A stretch of 64,000 nucleotides of DNA from an uncultured Lactobacillus sp. (GTDB lineage Bacteria; Bacillota; Bacilli; Lactobacillales; Lactobacillaceae). The notes under the pieces were generated by a model. The model was not told where the DNA came from, did not search any database, and was given only the letters and a program-made list of their open reading frames with translations. The translations under genes and the position numbers were made by a program. The stretch covers positions 248,001 through 312,000 of the forward strand of contig CALNAK010000020.1 in NCBI GenBank assembly GCA_937874185.1, in the 5' to 3' direction. Shown here in pieces: positions 34,515 through 42,051 of the stretch (the stretch's first letter is position 1; every line of letters starts with the position of its first letter).

Positions 34515-35081
34515 ATGACTGATAAATTCAAAACAGGAATGTACGTTGGCAATCGAGTTAGACTTTCAAGAGTATTGTTGTCAATTATCTTTGTTGTATT
34601 TGTTAGTTTATTTGTGACCGGATTTGGTTATCAGCCTCTTTGGGTATTCATAATAGTCATGTTGTTAGGATTATTTTTAACTTTACCAGCATGTTTTCAA
34701 GACTATTGGATTATTAATGATGATTCAATTGAAATAGTTTCGTTTAGCAAAAATATGCTAGTTAAATTTGGACAGTTATTGAATTCAGTTAGCAGGAATA
34801 AACGTGTAATTGAGTATAAAGAAATTAACAGTGTAGAATTGATTTATGCCAAAAGGGGCCGTATCAGTCCATTCGACATCAATCCAGATTATTTCAAAAT
34901 TAAATTTCAGTTGAAGAATAGTGAAGTGATTTCACTTAATATTGATAATGACTTGGCAGATAACCTAGCTAATTTTACTGAGAAATTAAGTAACATGGGA
35001 ATTAAAATAATTGATCAACAAAATATTCTACAATTGATTAGTAAAGATGAGAATCTGTATGAATATTTCAATAGAAAATAA
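34515..35081 (+). CDS. Membrane protein with PH-like cytoplasmic domain
   Basis: 188 residues, AGGAGG ribosome binding site. Two N-terminal hydrophobic helices (about 18-38 and 42-62) followed by a beta-rich domain: DYWIINDDSIEIVSFSKN, the motif IEYKEINSVELIYAKRGR, and FKIKFQLKNSEVISLNID. This is the layout of bacterial PH-like membrane proteins and loosely resembles the proteins at 19615 and 41165. Last gene of the XRE-divergent operon, followed by a terminator. Function unknown. Confidence 0.7.
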   Translation: MTDKFKTGMYVGNRVRLSRVLLSIIFVVFVSLFVTGFGYQPLWVFIIVMLLGLFLTLPACFQDYWIINDDSIEIVSFSKNMLVKFGQLLNSVSRNKRVIEYKEINSVELIYAKRGRISPFDINPDYFKIKFQLKNSEVISLNIDNDLADNLANFTEKLSNMGIKIIDQQNILQLISKDENLYEYFNRK

Positions 35082-35122
35082 AGAAGCTCAGAAATCAGTT
35101 ACGATTTCCAAGCTTCTTTTTT
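35081..35122. terminator. Terminator after the ABC-LytTR operon
   Basis: AAGAAGCT-CA-GAAATC / GATTTC-CA-AGCTTCTT stem followed by T-run; serves both convergent genes. Confidence 0.88.
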
Positions 35123-35135
35123 GATGTTTATTTAA

Positions 35136-35543
35136 TTAACAAATCTTGTCACCAAGAGCTAACATCTTTTCACGACGTTCTTTGGCAGTTTCTGGTTTAA
35201 CATTTCTCCAGTCAACTACTGAAAGAGCACCATCAAGAATACCACTGTTGTCTTTCAAGGCTAAAGTGTTGTGCCAGATTGAGATGTTAAGTCCATTACC
35301 TAGAAGATCAGCGTCATTAGTTGATGTAGTTAAGTCATAACCGGCATCATTTTCCAAAGGAATAGTGTAATTAGGGTCATCATCTTTAAGAATTACTAAT
35401 TGGAACTTATCGCCGATAGCACAGCTACCACCTAAACTAGAATATTTATTGGAACCATCATCAGTTGTTAGAATCATTTTGCTGCCTGCAGAGATTTTAT
35501 TTGCTAGATATGTTTTTGCTTCGTCTTTAATATTTATTTTCAT
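35136..35543 (-). CDS. FeS_biosyn (HesB-like) family protein, copy 4
   Basis: 135 residues from ATG 35543 (a longer frame to 35603 lacks support). Protein identical to copy 1 except Ser18 for Pro18; DNA differs only at scattered, mostly synonymous sites. Similarity continues into the upstream noncoding region (both end in a TTATTACAATTA-like segment followed by AGAATAA) and part of the downstream terminator (GATTTCCAAG). It is a direct repeat of copy 1, about 8 kb away. Function unknown; same cysteine pair as copies 1 and 3. Confidence 0.8.
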   Translation of the reverse strand: MKINIKDEAKTYLANKISAGSKMILTTDDGSNKYSSLGGSCAIGDKFQLVILKDDDPNYTIPLENDAGYDLTTSTNDADLLGNGLNISIWHNTLALKDNSGILDGALSVVDWRNVKPETAKERREKMLALGDKIC

Positions 35544-35642
35544 AATTGGAATCCTTTCCGTTACAATAATTGTGTTATGTGCAATTAGATTATGCACAAC
35601 CATTTATTACAATTATTAGAATAACCTATATTCGAAACTTAA

Positions 35643-36866
35643 TCAAATGTTTTGCTTACGATTAAGTAAATTATTTAGGTAGACGAATAAGATACCAATT
35701 AAAAGAGCAGTAATTATTCCGTTAAACAGAAATACTGTTTGGTAATTTAATTTAGAAAATAAGGTGCTGTAAATCAAAACTCCAACCGGATTCAGAATTT
35801 CGACCATTGTGTAAGTCATTGTATTGACCCTGCCCAATGCCTCTCCAGGAATAACTTCTTGGATGTATGTGAATATTGGTGGATCAGAAATAGCTCCCAT
35901 AAAACTACTAATGAATTCAAATGTGGCAAATAGAATTAAAGTATAACTAGGAATGACTTTGATGAAGATACCTAGTAATAATGGAAGAATGGCACTTAAT
36001 TCATAAATTTTTCTGGCAAAGTTAAATACATGCTTGATAGTAATTAGACTTATGATAAATCCACCAATCAATACGCCGAATGATGCAATGCCTTCAACAT
36101 TTCCACTAACTATGGTTGAGTATTTCAGAGTGTGGAGCAACACGTAGGGAACACCAATTTGTAGTGAAATGCCGGATAGATTCAAAGCCATAGCTGTGAA
36201 AATTAAAATCAGTAATTGTGGTTGTCCCAATAAGATATCTAAAACTTTAGGTTTGTTTGAATTATCAGAATTAGATTTATTTTTCCTAGGCTTTATCTCA
36301 TCAAATGAAGTCCGCCAAGTTATTAGTAAAGTAAGAAACTCAGTAATGATTTCAATTAAAATAATAAACTGAAATGGGATGACGCCAAATAGGAAACCTG
36401 CTATTGGAGCACCAATAATACTTGCTGTGGCAACACCTGTTGTCTGAATGGAGTTTAATCGTTGGATTGAGGACTTAGAGACGATTTGTGGTGTTGAGGA
36501 TAAATATGTAATTGAAAACAGTCTCGAAAAAATATTTATTAAAATTACAGCAACAATAGCAGTGTAAAAAATGGGAGTACGTAAAACGGTATAGGCAAAC
36601 AGATACAACGTTAAGACTGCTATCAGTAGGAATTGAGCGATTATAGCTAATTTTTTATGTGGGTAACTATCAATGACCTTACCAATTGTTGGTGCGAGTA
36701 ATAGTCCAACAATAGGTCCAATGAATAAACTTGTACCGTATCCTAAGGCAGAGCCAGTAACCTTTAATAATTTCAAAGACAGAGCATAGGTAAATATCAG
36801 TTCACCTAAAGCATTGATAACTGATGTACTACCAGCTTTTATTAATTGTAATTTATTATCTTTCAT
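35643..36866 (-). CDS. MFS efflux transporter (MefA/macrolide-efflux-like)
   Basis: 407 residues, twelve helices. The N-terminus LQLIKAGSTSVINALGELIFTYAL and the loop APTIGKVIDSYPHKKLAI (motif A variant of the MFS) match the MefA-type drug:proton antiporter subgroup, as does the late GxIxDPPIFTYIQEVIPGEALGRVNT segment. It probably exports a drug or peptide. ATG at 36866; single gene. Substrate unknown. Confidence 0.85.
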   Translation of the reverse strand: MKDNKLQLIKAGSTSVINALGELIFTYALSLKLLKVTGSALGYGTSLFIGPIVGLLLAPTIGKVIDSYPHKKLAIIAQFLLIAVLTLYLFAYTVLRTPIFYTAIVAVILINIFSRLFSITYLSSTPQIVSKSSIQRLNSIQTTGVATASIIGAPIAGFLFGVIPFQFIILIEIITEFLTLLITWRTSFDEIKPRKNKSNSDNSNKPKVLDILLGQPQLLILIFTAMALNLSGISLQIGVPYVLLHTLKYSTIVSGNVEGIASFGVLIGGFIISLITIKHVFNFARKIYELSAILPLLLGIFIKVIPSYTLILFATFEFISSFMGAISDPPIFTYIQEVIPGEALGRVNTMTYTMVEILNPVGVLIYSTLFSKLNYQTVFLFNGIITALLIGILFVYLNNLLNRKQNI

Positions 36867-36998
36867 GGTTTTCGCTTCAAATCTATGATTTATTTATGAA
36901 GGTTATAGCACCATTTATTTCGTGAAAATCAATTTCTGACTAACAGGTCTGTTATTGAGTTTAAGAGGTAAATTTCAAAAAATTAATTAAATTGAAGA

Positions 36999-37012
36999 CG
37001 AACAAAAGTTTG
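36999..37012. promoter_or_regulatory. LexA (SOS) box of the Y-family polymerase operon
   Basis: CGAAC-AAAA-GTTTG, one base from a perfect CGAAC-N4-GTTCG LexA site. It sits just before the TATAAT at 37018-37023. Confidence 0.75.
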
Positions 37013-37017
37013 CATAG

Positions 37018-37023
37018 TATAAT
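37018..37023 (+). promoter_or_regulatory. -10 element of the SOS operon
   Basis: TATAAT five bases after the LexA box, so LexA would cover the -35 to -10 region. Confidence 0.65.
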
Positions 37024-37038
37024 ATAAGTAAATAAAGG

Positions 37039-37062
37039 CGAGTGCAAAGTTGCACTCGTTTT
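37039..37062 (+). promoter_or_regulatory. Leader hairpin with T-run before the polymerase gene
   Basis: CGAGTGCAA / TTGCACTCG with a very short loop, followed by TTTT. It lies within the 5' leader, between the SOS promoter and the ATG at 37087, and looks like a weak attenuator. Confidence 0.55.
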
Positions 37063-37086
37063 GTCGTTGACTGGGGGAGTTATAAA

Positions 37087-38607
37087 ATGGAGAAACAAAG
37101 AACGTATATGGCAATTGATTTAAAATCATTTTATGCCTCAGTTGAATGTATTGATCATGACCTTGATCCATTGAATGCCAATTTGGTTGTAGCTGATAAT
37201 TCCCGGACAGATAAGACAATTTGTTTGGCCGTATCACCAGCTTTGAAACAGTTTGGAGTTCCCGGAAGACCTCGCTTGTATCAAGTTGAACAAATTGTTA
37301 ATAAATTGAATTGGAAACGAGCAGAAGGCACGCAGAATCACCGATTAACTAAATATGCGTCAATTAATCGTCAACATTTGTTGAAGTCACCAACGTTAAA
37401 AATTGGTTATCAAGTTGTTAAACCAAGAATGAATTTTTACATGCATAAAAGTGCTGAAATTTATGGAATTTATTTGCGATTCATTGCAGCCAAGAATATC
37501 CACGTTTACTCGATTGATGAGGTATTAATGGATGTGACCGATTATCTGGAACAGCATCAAGTACCGGCCCATGTTTTGGCAAAAATGATTATCCAAGAAA
37601 TACAAGCTGAAACTGGTATCACGGCTACTGCTGGTATTGGAACTAATTTGTATTTAGCTAAAGTTGCCATGGATATCGTGGCTAAGCATATTCCTGGTGA
37701 TGAAGATGGTGTGCGGATTGCTCAGATGGATGAACAACAATATCGACGTCTATTGTGGGCACATCAACCATTAACTGATTTTTGGCGGATCGGTAAGGGT
37801 ACGGCGACACGATTAGAGAAATTAGGACTGCTGACTATGGGGGATGTAGCTCGGTGTTCTTTGGGGACGCTTTCTGATAAAAAGAATGAAGAGATACTCT
37901 ATCAAGAATTTGGTAAGAATGCTGAATTGATTATTGATCATGCTTGGGGTCATGAAACCGCCACACTAGAAGATATTAAAAACTATCGTTCCAGTGATCA
38001 TGGACTTTATTCCAGTCAGGTTTTGATGAAACCAACTTCGTATGATGATGGACTAAAAGTGCTCGGCGGGATGAGTGACAATTTGGCATTAGATTTGGTT
38101 CAGAAAAATGCAGTTACTAATTCGGTAGGAATAATTGTTGATTATGATATCAAGAGTTTACAAATGGATGGAAGTTTTAATGGTACATTGGTGACTGACT
38201 ATTATGGAAGAAAAGTTCCGAAATCAGATCATGCCAAGATGAAATTGGACGTGCCAACATCGTCTTCTCGAGAATTAAAGAAGGCTTTTAAAAATATCTA
38301 TGCTCAAACTAATACTAAAATGTTGATTCGAAGAATAACTCTGACGGCTACTAATTTAGTTGATGAAACTGACGCAAAAAAAGCTCGTCAATTTAAACAA
38401 ACGAGTTTATTTGGTAATGCCGAAGCAGAAATAGTTGAAGATAAAATAGCCCAAGATAAACGCCAAAGTGATCGAAAGATTCAAGAAATGATTCTTGATC
38501 TACAAAAGAAATTTGATAATAAAAATGTTATTTTGAAAGCTTCGGATTTGGAAAAAGGTTCAACTACAATTGAAAGAAATAACCAGATTGGAGGTCATCA
38601 CGCTTAA
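37087..38607 (+). CDS. Y-family translesion DNA polymerase (UmuC/UvrX-like)
   Basis: 506 residues from ATG 37087 (GGGGGAG upstream). The palm has AIDLKSFYASVE (metal-binding Asp near residue 12) and YSIDEVLMDVT (Asp-Glu near 145), the acid triad of Y-family polymerases. ATAGIGTNLYLAKVAMDIVAKH is the fingers/palm helix, then a helix-hairpin-helix LTDFWRIGKGTATRLEKLGL and the little-finger domain. It copies damaged DNA with low fidelity during the SOS response. It overlaps yolD by one base and has a LexA box upstream. Confidence 0.93.
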   Translation: MEKQRTYMAIDLKSFYASVECIDHDLDPLNANLVVADNSRTDKTICLAVSPALKQFGVPGRPRLYQVEQIVNKLNWKRAEGTQNHRLTKYASINRQHLLKSPTLKIGYQVVKPRMNFYMHKSAEIYGIYLRFIAAKNIHVYSIDEVLMDVTDYLEQHQVPAHVLAKMIIQEIQAETGITATAGIGTNLYLAKVAMDIVAKHIPGDEDGVRIAQMDEQQYRRLLWAHQPLTDFWRIGKGTATRLEKLGLLTMGDVARCSLGTLSDKKNEEILYQEFGKNAELIIDHAWGHETATLEDIKNYRSSDHGLYSSQVLMKPTSYDDGLKVLGGMSDNLALDLVQKNAVTNSVGIIVDYDIKSLQMDGSFNGTLVTDYYGRKVPKSDHAKMKLDVPTSSSRELKKAFKNIYAQTNTKMLIRRITLTATNLVDETDAKKARQFKQTSLFGNAEAEIVEDKIAQDKRQSDRKIQEMILDLQKKFDNKNVILKASDLEKGSTTIERNNQIGGHHA

Positions 38608-39035
38608 TGGACGAGAAGAGATTGATTGAAAAGAAGATATTTAATGATACTTCAGCGTATCAAGATATTATGGATATGCCATATCATCCATCAAAACGTC
38701 ATATGGCAATGAATCAACTAGATAGGGCAGCTCAGTTTGCGCCGTTTGGTGCTCTAGTTGGATTCAATAGTTTGATTAAAGATAAAACTAAAATGTATTC
38801 CTTGAAGAAATATTCTAATTTCGAACAGGAAACCCAAATACAACGACAATTAAAGTATTTAATTGTTCATTCAAAAGATGTTGATGTGAACTATTTCAAT
38901 GATGAGTCGGGTTATTATGAACATGTAAAAGGTAAATTGAAGGATATTGATTGGAAGAAGGGCCGAGTTACCTTTGGTGAGACTTCAATAGTGATTCTTA
39001 ATATTAGAGGTATAAAGTTAATAAAAAAGGATTGA
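38607..39035 (+). CDS. YolD-like protein
   Basis: 142 residues, ATG overlapping the polymerase stop (TAATG). The pattern YQDIMDMPYHPSKRHMAMNQLDRAAQFAPFGAL is the YolD signature, found as a partner of UvrX-type polymerases in Firmicutes (the B. subtilis YolD/UvrX pair). Its role in translesion synthesis is unclear; it may be a UmuD-like accessory. The last codons and the stop are in the arm of a terminator that an IS element has split. Confidence 0.9.
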   Translation: MDEKRLIEKKIFNDTSAYQDIMDMPYHPSKRHMAMNQLDRAAQFAPFGALVGFNSLIKDKTKMYSLKKYSNFEQETQIQRQLKYLIVHSKDVDVNYFNDESGYYEHVKGKLKDIDWKKGRVTFGETSIVILNIRGIKLIKKD

Positions 39036-39036
39036 G
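39023..39036 (+). terminator. Left arm of the split yolD terminator
   Basis: AAAAAAGGATTGAG contains the yolD stop. Its perfect 14-bp partner CTCAATCCTTTTTT lies at 40545-40558 beyond the IS. Joined, they give a hairpin with a 10-base loop and a T-run. Confidence 0.8.
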
Positions 39037-39096
39037 TGAAGTGAACCCCAATAATTGGAGTGAATTTCATTAATATGTTTGATCACAGAAATGTGG

Positions 39097-39963
39097 TCAG
39101 GCATATTTTTTTTGATATTTATTTCTCATTTCAACTGGTGTTAGCCAATTGTTTGATTGTCGAATTCGTTTATTATTATAAAATTTGATCCATTTAGATA
39201 TTGCTTGCTCCAATTGTTTTTGTGTTGCGTATTTATGATTCAGCACAGTTCCTATCTTTAATTGATGGATCAGGCTTTCAGTTGGAGCGTTGTCGCAAGG
39301 CGACGACTTGTGAGACATACTTTGTCTAATGTAGTTTCTTCTCAACATGCATTGATATTTTCCCGATTGGTATTGAGTTCCTTGATCTGAATGTATTGTC
39401 GTTAAATATCCAGTATCCTTAGTCATTTTTAGAACCGGCAGAAGAGACTCGATAATAAAGTCAGTATTTGGATGCAATGAGGTGCTATAAGAAAATATTT
39501 CTCCTGAGTAAAAATCAGTGAAGATCGAAAGATAAAGTCTTTCATCCGTGGTCTCAAATCCCCACCTTGCCTCAGTCACATCAGTACCAATTTTTTGTAA
39601 GGGACGGTCTGTCATGAATCTTTGGTTAATATGGTTCTTATGCTCTCCACCTTTACTGCCTTCATAACTGTTATATTTGGCTGTTTTCTTTTCATAGGAA
39701 TGGCTGAGAAGATCATTCTGCTTCATTACTCGTAGAACCCTTTTGTGATTTACAGAGTCTTCTCCACGAGAGTTTCTTATTGAATTGACCATTCGAGTTA
39801 GTGGACGATAGCCTAGGCTTTCAGCCTCGCTATCTTCATCACGTATAGATTTTATATCTTTAATGATTGATAAATCCGAATCATATTGAGAACCATAATT
39901 TCTCTTACGTGCATCAAAATAACTGCTAGAACTCATTCCAGCAATTTTTAGTAATATGGACAA
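39097..39963 (-). CDS. IS3-family transposase OrfB (DDE integrase core)
   Basis: 288 residues from TTG 39963. An HTH_21-like N-terminus (GYRPLTRMVNSIRNSRGEDSVNHKRVLRVM) precedes an rve integrase core with DDE residues in GTDVTEARW, TIHSDQGTQYQS and APTESLIHQLK (the final Glu). It should be made mainly as an OrfAB fusion. The open frame continues upstream in the -1 frame (KAKAIDSLRPKYRLSILL...) to the A7 slippery site, so 39963 is not a physiological start. Confidence 0.92.
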   Translation of the reverse strand: MSILLKIAGMSSSSYFDARKRNYGSQYDSDLSIIKDIKSIRDEDSEAESLGYRPLTRMVNSIRNSRGEDSVNHKRVLRVMKQNDLLSHSYEKKTAKYNSYEGSKGGEHKNHINQRFMTDRPLQKIGTDVTEARWGFETTDERLYLSIFTDFYSGEIFSYSTSLHPNTDFIIESLLPVLKMTKDTGYLTTIHSDQGTQYQSGKYQCMLRRNYIRQSMSHKSSPCDNAPTESLIHQLKIGTVLNHKYATQKQLEQAISKWIKFYNNKRIRQSNNWLTPVEMRNKYQKKYA

Positions 39964-39986
39964 CCTATATTTAGGCCGCAGTGAAT

Positions 39987-40484
39987 CTATCGCTTTGGCT
40001 TTTTCTCTGTTCGATCCATTACGGCCTTCAATTTTTTTAGGTATGCATTCTCAGCTTCTAAGTATTCAAGGCGTTTCTTTAATTCTTTATTCTCTTCTGA
40101 TGGAGTTAATTTCTTTTTTTCAGACATAGTTGTGACTCGCTTCCTGCGGTCGGAGAAACTATCTATTCCATGCAGATCATATTGATGTTTCCATTGCCAT
40201 ATTGTTCCTTGGTTAGAAATATCAAAATGGTCTGCGGTCTCCGGATACGAAGCATTGTGTTTCACCAACCAAGTAATTACTTTCATTTTGAAGTAAGGAG
40301 AGTATCTTGGCAACGTCTTTGACCTGACAATACCGGATAAACCATGTTTTTCCCATAATCTTACCCAGCTAAGGATTGTATCTTCCTTAGATACCCGCAG
40401 TTTTCTAGCAATGGTGGTACTTCCAATACCATTTTTATAAAGCTTGATTGCTTCTATTTTTGTTTCAATATTATATTTAGCCAT
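39987..40484 (-). CDS. IS3-family OrfA (HTH regulator/DNA-binding subunit)
   Basis: 165 residues. Two helix-turn-helix segments (YKNGIGSTTIARKLRVSKED and ETADHFDISNQGTIWQWK) and a C-terminal leucine-zipper-like coiled coil (EENKELKKRLEYLEAENAYL). ATG 40484. It binds IS ends and supplies the N-terminal part of the OrfAB transposase through frameshifting. Confidence 0.92.
   Translation of the reverse strand: MAKYNIETKIEAIKLYKNGIGSTTIARKLRVSKEDTILSWVRLWEKHGLSGIVRSKTLPRYSPYFKMKVITWLVKHNASYPETADHFDISNQGTIWQWKHQYDLHGIDSFSDRRKRVTTMSEKKKLTPSEENKELKKRLEYLEAENAYLKKLKAVMDRTEKKPKR
40032..40038 (-). other. Programmed -1 frameshift site of the IS element
   Basis: The orfA frame reads CTA AAA AAA TTG on the minus strand, a slippery A-AAA-AAA heptamer. 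After a -1 slip the frame runs straight into the orfB integrase core, as usual for IS150-type elements. Confidence 0.8.
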
Positions 40485-40489
40485 AGAAA

Positions 40490-40531
40490 AACCCCTTGGT
40501 TGGATTTCTCCAACTCAAGGGGTTCACTTTA
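40490..40531 (-). other. Protective hairpin at the orfA end of the IS
   Basis: Minus strand: AACCCCTTG-AG-TTGG pairs with CCAA-CC-AAGGGGTT, followed by TTTTTC, just before the orfA start. Such hairpins shield IS genes from outside transcription. Confidence 0.55.
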
Positions 40532-40544
40532 GAGATAATTATGT

Positions 40545-40558
40545 CTCAATCCTTTTTT
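40545..40558 (+). terminator. Right arm of the split yolD terminator
   Basis: CTCAATCCTTTTTT, perfect complement to the left arm at 39023-39036. Confidence 0.8.
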
Positions 40559-40640
40559 AAGCTATTTATAAGTTGCATTGACAATGATTAGAATATAATT
40601 AATAATATTAACTATATTCTAATTAGAGAAGGCGAACGAT

Positions 40641-41054
40641 TTGGACATCTGGGAGAAATTATATTTAGCAGCAAAACCATTGTACAATCCACATGAGGTT
40701 AACAATTTTATTTATGCTAATAATGTGGTTTGTGCGCTTGAAAGTAAATCTGGCAAAATTTATACCGGCTACTGTATCGAGGGTTTGTGCGGAACAATGA
40801 ATTTATGTGCTGAAAGAGTAGCTATGATCAATATGTTACAAGGTGGCGAAACTGAAATAAAACGTATTATTGCTTTTAGAGATACACCACCAGAAGGCTT
40901 GGGCGGTATGCCTTGTGGGGTTTGTCGTGAAACAATGATGGAATTTTCTAAGAACAATCAAAATACTGAAATTATGATGAATTATCAAGCAAGAGAAACT
41001 GTTACTTTGAAAGAATTGCTTCCTAAGTGGTGGGGTGGGGACAGAATTAGCTAA
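40641..41054 (+). CDS. Cytidine/blasticidin-deaminase-like protein
   Basis: 137 residues. TTG 40641 is the only start with a usable GAAGGCG site. Zinc-deaminase motifs are present: CAERVAMINML (Cys ligand, catalytic Glu; about residues 56-66) and MPCGVCRETMMEF (Cys pair near 93-96). The all-cysteine zinc site and length match the tetrameric CDA superfamily, which includes cytidine and blasticidin-S deaminases. It is a single gene next to the IS. The role could be pyrimidine salvage or detoxification of a nucleoside antibiotic. Sequence is too divergent from a typical cytidine deaminase to settle which. Confidence 0.8.
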   Translation: MDIWEKLYLAAKPLYNPHEVNNFIYANNVVCALESKSGKIYTGYCIEGLCGTMNLCAERVAMINMLQGGETEIKRIIAFRDTPPEGLGGMPCGVCRETMMEFSKNNQNTEIMMNYQARETVTLKELLPKWWGGDRIS

Positions 41055-41088
41055 AATAATTCAAATTTAATTTGATAAATCAAACTGG

Positions 41089-41102
41089 TGAAAACGCTTA
41101 AT
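41089..41102 (+). promoter_or_regulatory. cre-like site upstream of the second PH-like paralogue
   Basis: TGAAAACGCTTAAT fits 12 of 14 cre positions, 63 bases before the start of the paralogue of the 19615 gene. Confidence 0.45.
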
Positions 41103-41164
41103 CGGAACTATAATTTAGGTGGAAGATATTTATGAATAATATGATAAGAAGGATAGTGATTGAG

Positions 41165-41740
41165 ATGAGTTTAACTTTTGGTCGCAAAATTAATTATTCG
41201 CCTTTATTGGTTACTTTAATTATCAGTGTGCTTATCGGATATTTCTTATTTCTAATATCTCATCAAGTTTCGATTGGAATCATATTTGGAATTATTAGTC
41301 TGATTGTAATTCCTTTTATCTATTCACTAAATTTGTCTGGATCATATGGATATTGGACAATTGATGATAATGGAATTAATAGTTCTGATTACAGTACGAC
41401 AGGTAAAAAAATTAAAGCAATTTTATTGCCTAATATTGAAAAAGAATCATCTGTAAAGTTTGATGAGATTAAATCTTTTTCATTAGTAGTTGGTCAAGGT
41501 ATGAGTGCTCCAAAGGGTATTGGTCCAGACGGTGCAATTGCAGCTAGTTTCTATGTGGTTGATTCAGCAATGCAATATTATTCAAGTCCTTATTATTTAT
41601 CTTTGGAATTGAATAATGGTCAAGAGATTGATTTAGATTTATCAGCCAATGCAGACAACAAGAATGAGGTAGAAAAAGCAATCAAACTTATTGAATCGAA
41701 TACTGATATCAAACCTAAATTAATGAAACAACGTGTCTAA
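41165..41740 (+). CDS. Membrane protein of unknown function, paralogue of 19615-20178
   Basis: 191 residues from ATG 41165; the upstream AAGAAGGATAGTGATTGAG has the same GGATAGTGA pattern as the 19615 paralogue. Two hydrophobic helices (about 15-33 and 38-58) precede a beta-rich region with YGYWTIDDNGINSSDYSTTG, FDEIKSFSLVVGQG and LSLELNNGQEIDLDLS. Shared segments with the paralogue and the 34515 protein suggest a PH-like domain. Function unknown. A cre-like site lies upstream. Confidence 0.7.
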   Translation: MSLTFGRKINYSPLLVTLIISVLIGYFLFLISHQVSIGIIFGIISLIVIPFIYSLNLSGSYGYWTIDDNGINSSDYSTTGKKIKAILLPNIEKESSVKFDEIKSFSLVVGQGMSAPKGIGPDGAIAASFYVVDSAMQYYSSPYYLSLELNNGQEIDLDLSANADNKNEVEKAIKLIESNTDIKPKLMKQRV

Positions 41741-41811
41741 TAAGAGCAAAAAAATGACAAAACTAATTAAAAAGTATAACGTCATAGATAAATTTATTTG
41801 AGGTTATAACT

Positions 41812-41958
41812 ATGAAGAATAATAAACTGTCAAAGGCAGATAAAATTAAATTATTAAGTAAAGCATCACAAGCTAAGCTAGAGGAAATTAGAGAGCAGCA
41901 ACATTTAAAAACTATAGAAGAAGCTTATGACTATTTGGTTAGTTTTACAAAACAATAA
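41812..41958 (+). CDS. Small helical protein, 48 residues
   Basis: ATG 41812 with GAGG 8 bases upstream opens 48 codons: MKNNKLSKADKIKLLSKASQ is the start, then AKLEEIREQQHLKTIEEAYDYLVSF. Charged, amphipathic helices without a membrane segment. It lies between the PH-like gene and the second vanZ-like gene, possibly in one transcript. Not recognised. Confidence 0.55.
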   Translation: MKNNKLSKADKIKLLSKASQAKLEEIREQQHLKTIEEAYDYLVSFTKQ

Positions 41959-42051
41959 TGGAGGTTTGAATTTATCATAATTCGAATCTTCATTTTTATT
42001 TTATTTGAACCTGTGTTAGACTTACTCAATATTTATTTAAAGGAGAATTCT

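Larger units (their letters stand above)
39037..40531 (-). mobile_element. IS3-family (IS150 group) insertion sequence
   Basis: About 1.5 kb. Terminal inverted repeats: left TGAAGTGAACCCC (39037), right complement TAAAGTGAACCCC (ends 40531), one mismatch. It is flanked by a 3-bp direct repeat GAG (39034-39036, 40532-40534), the usual IS3-family duplication. It carries orfA and orfB on the minus strand with a -1 frameshift site between them. The insertion point is exactly at the stem/loop junction of the yolD terminator. Confidence 0.9.
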
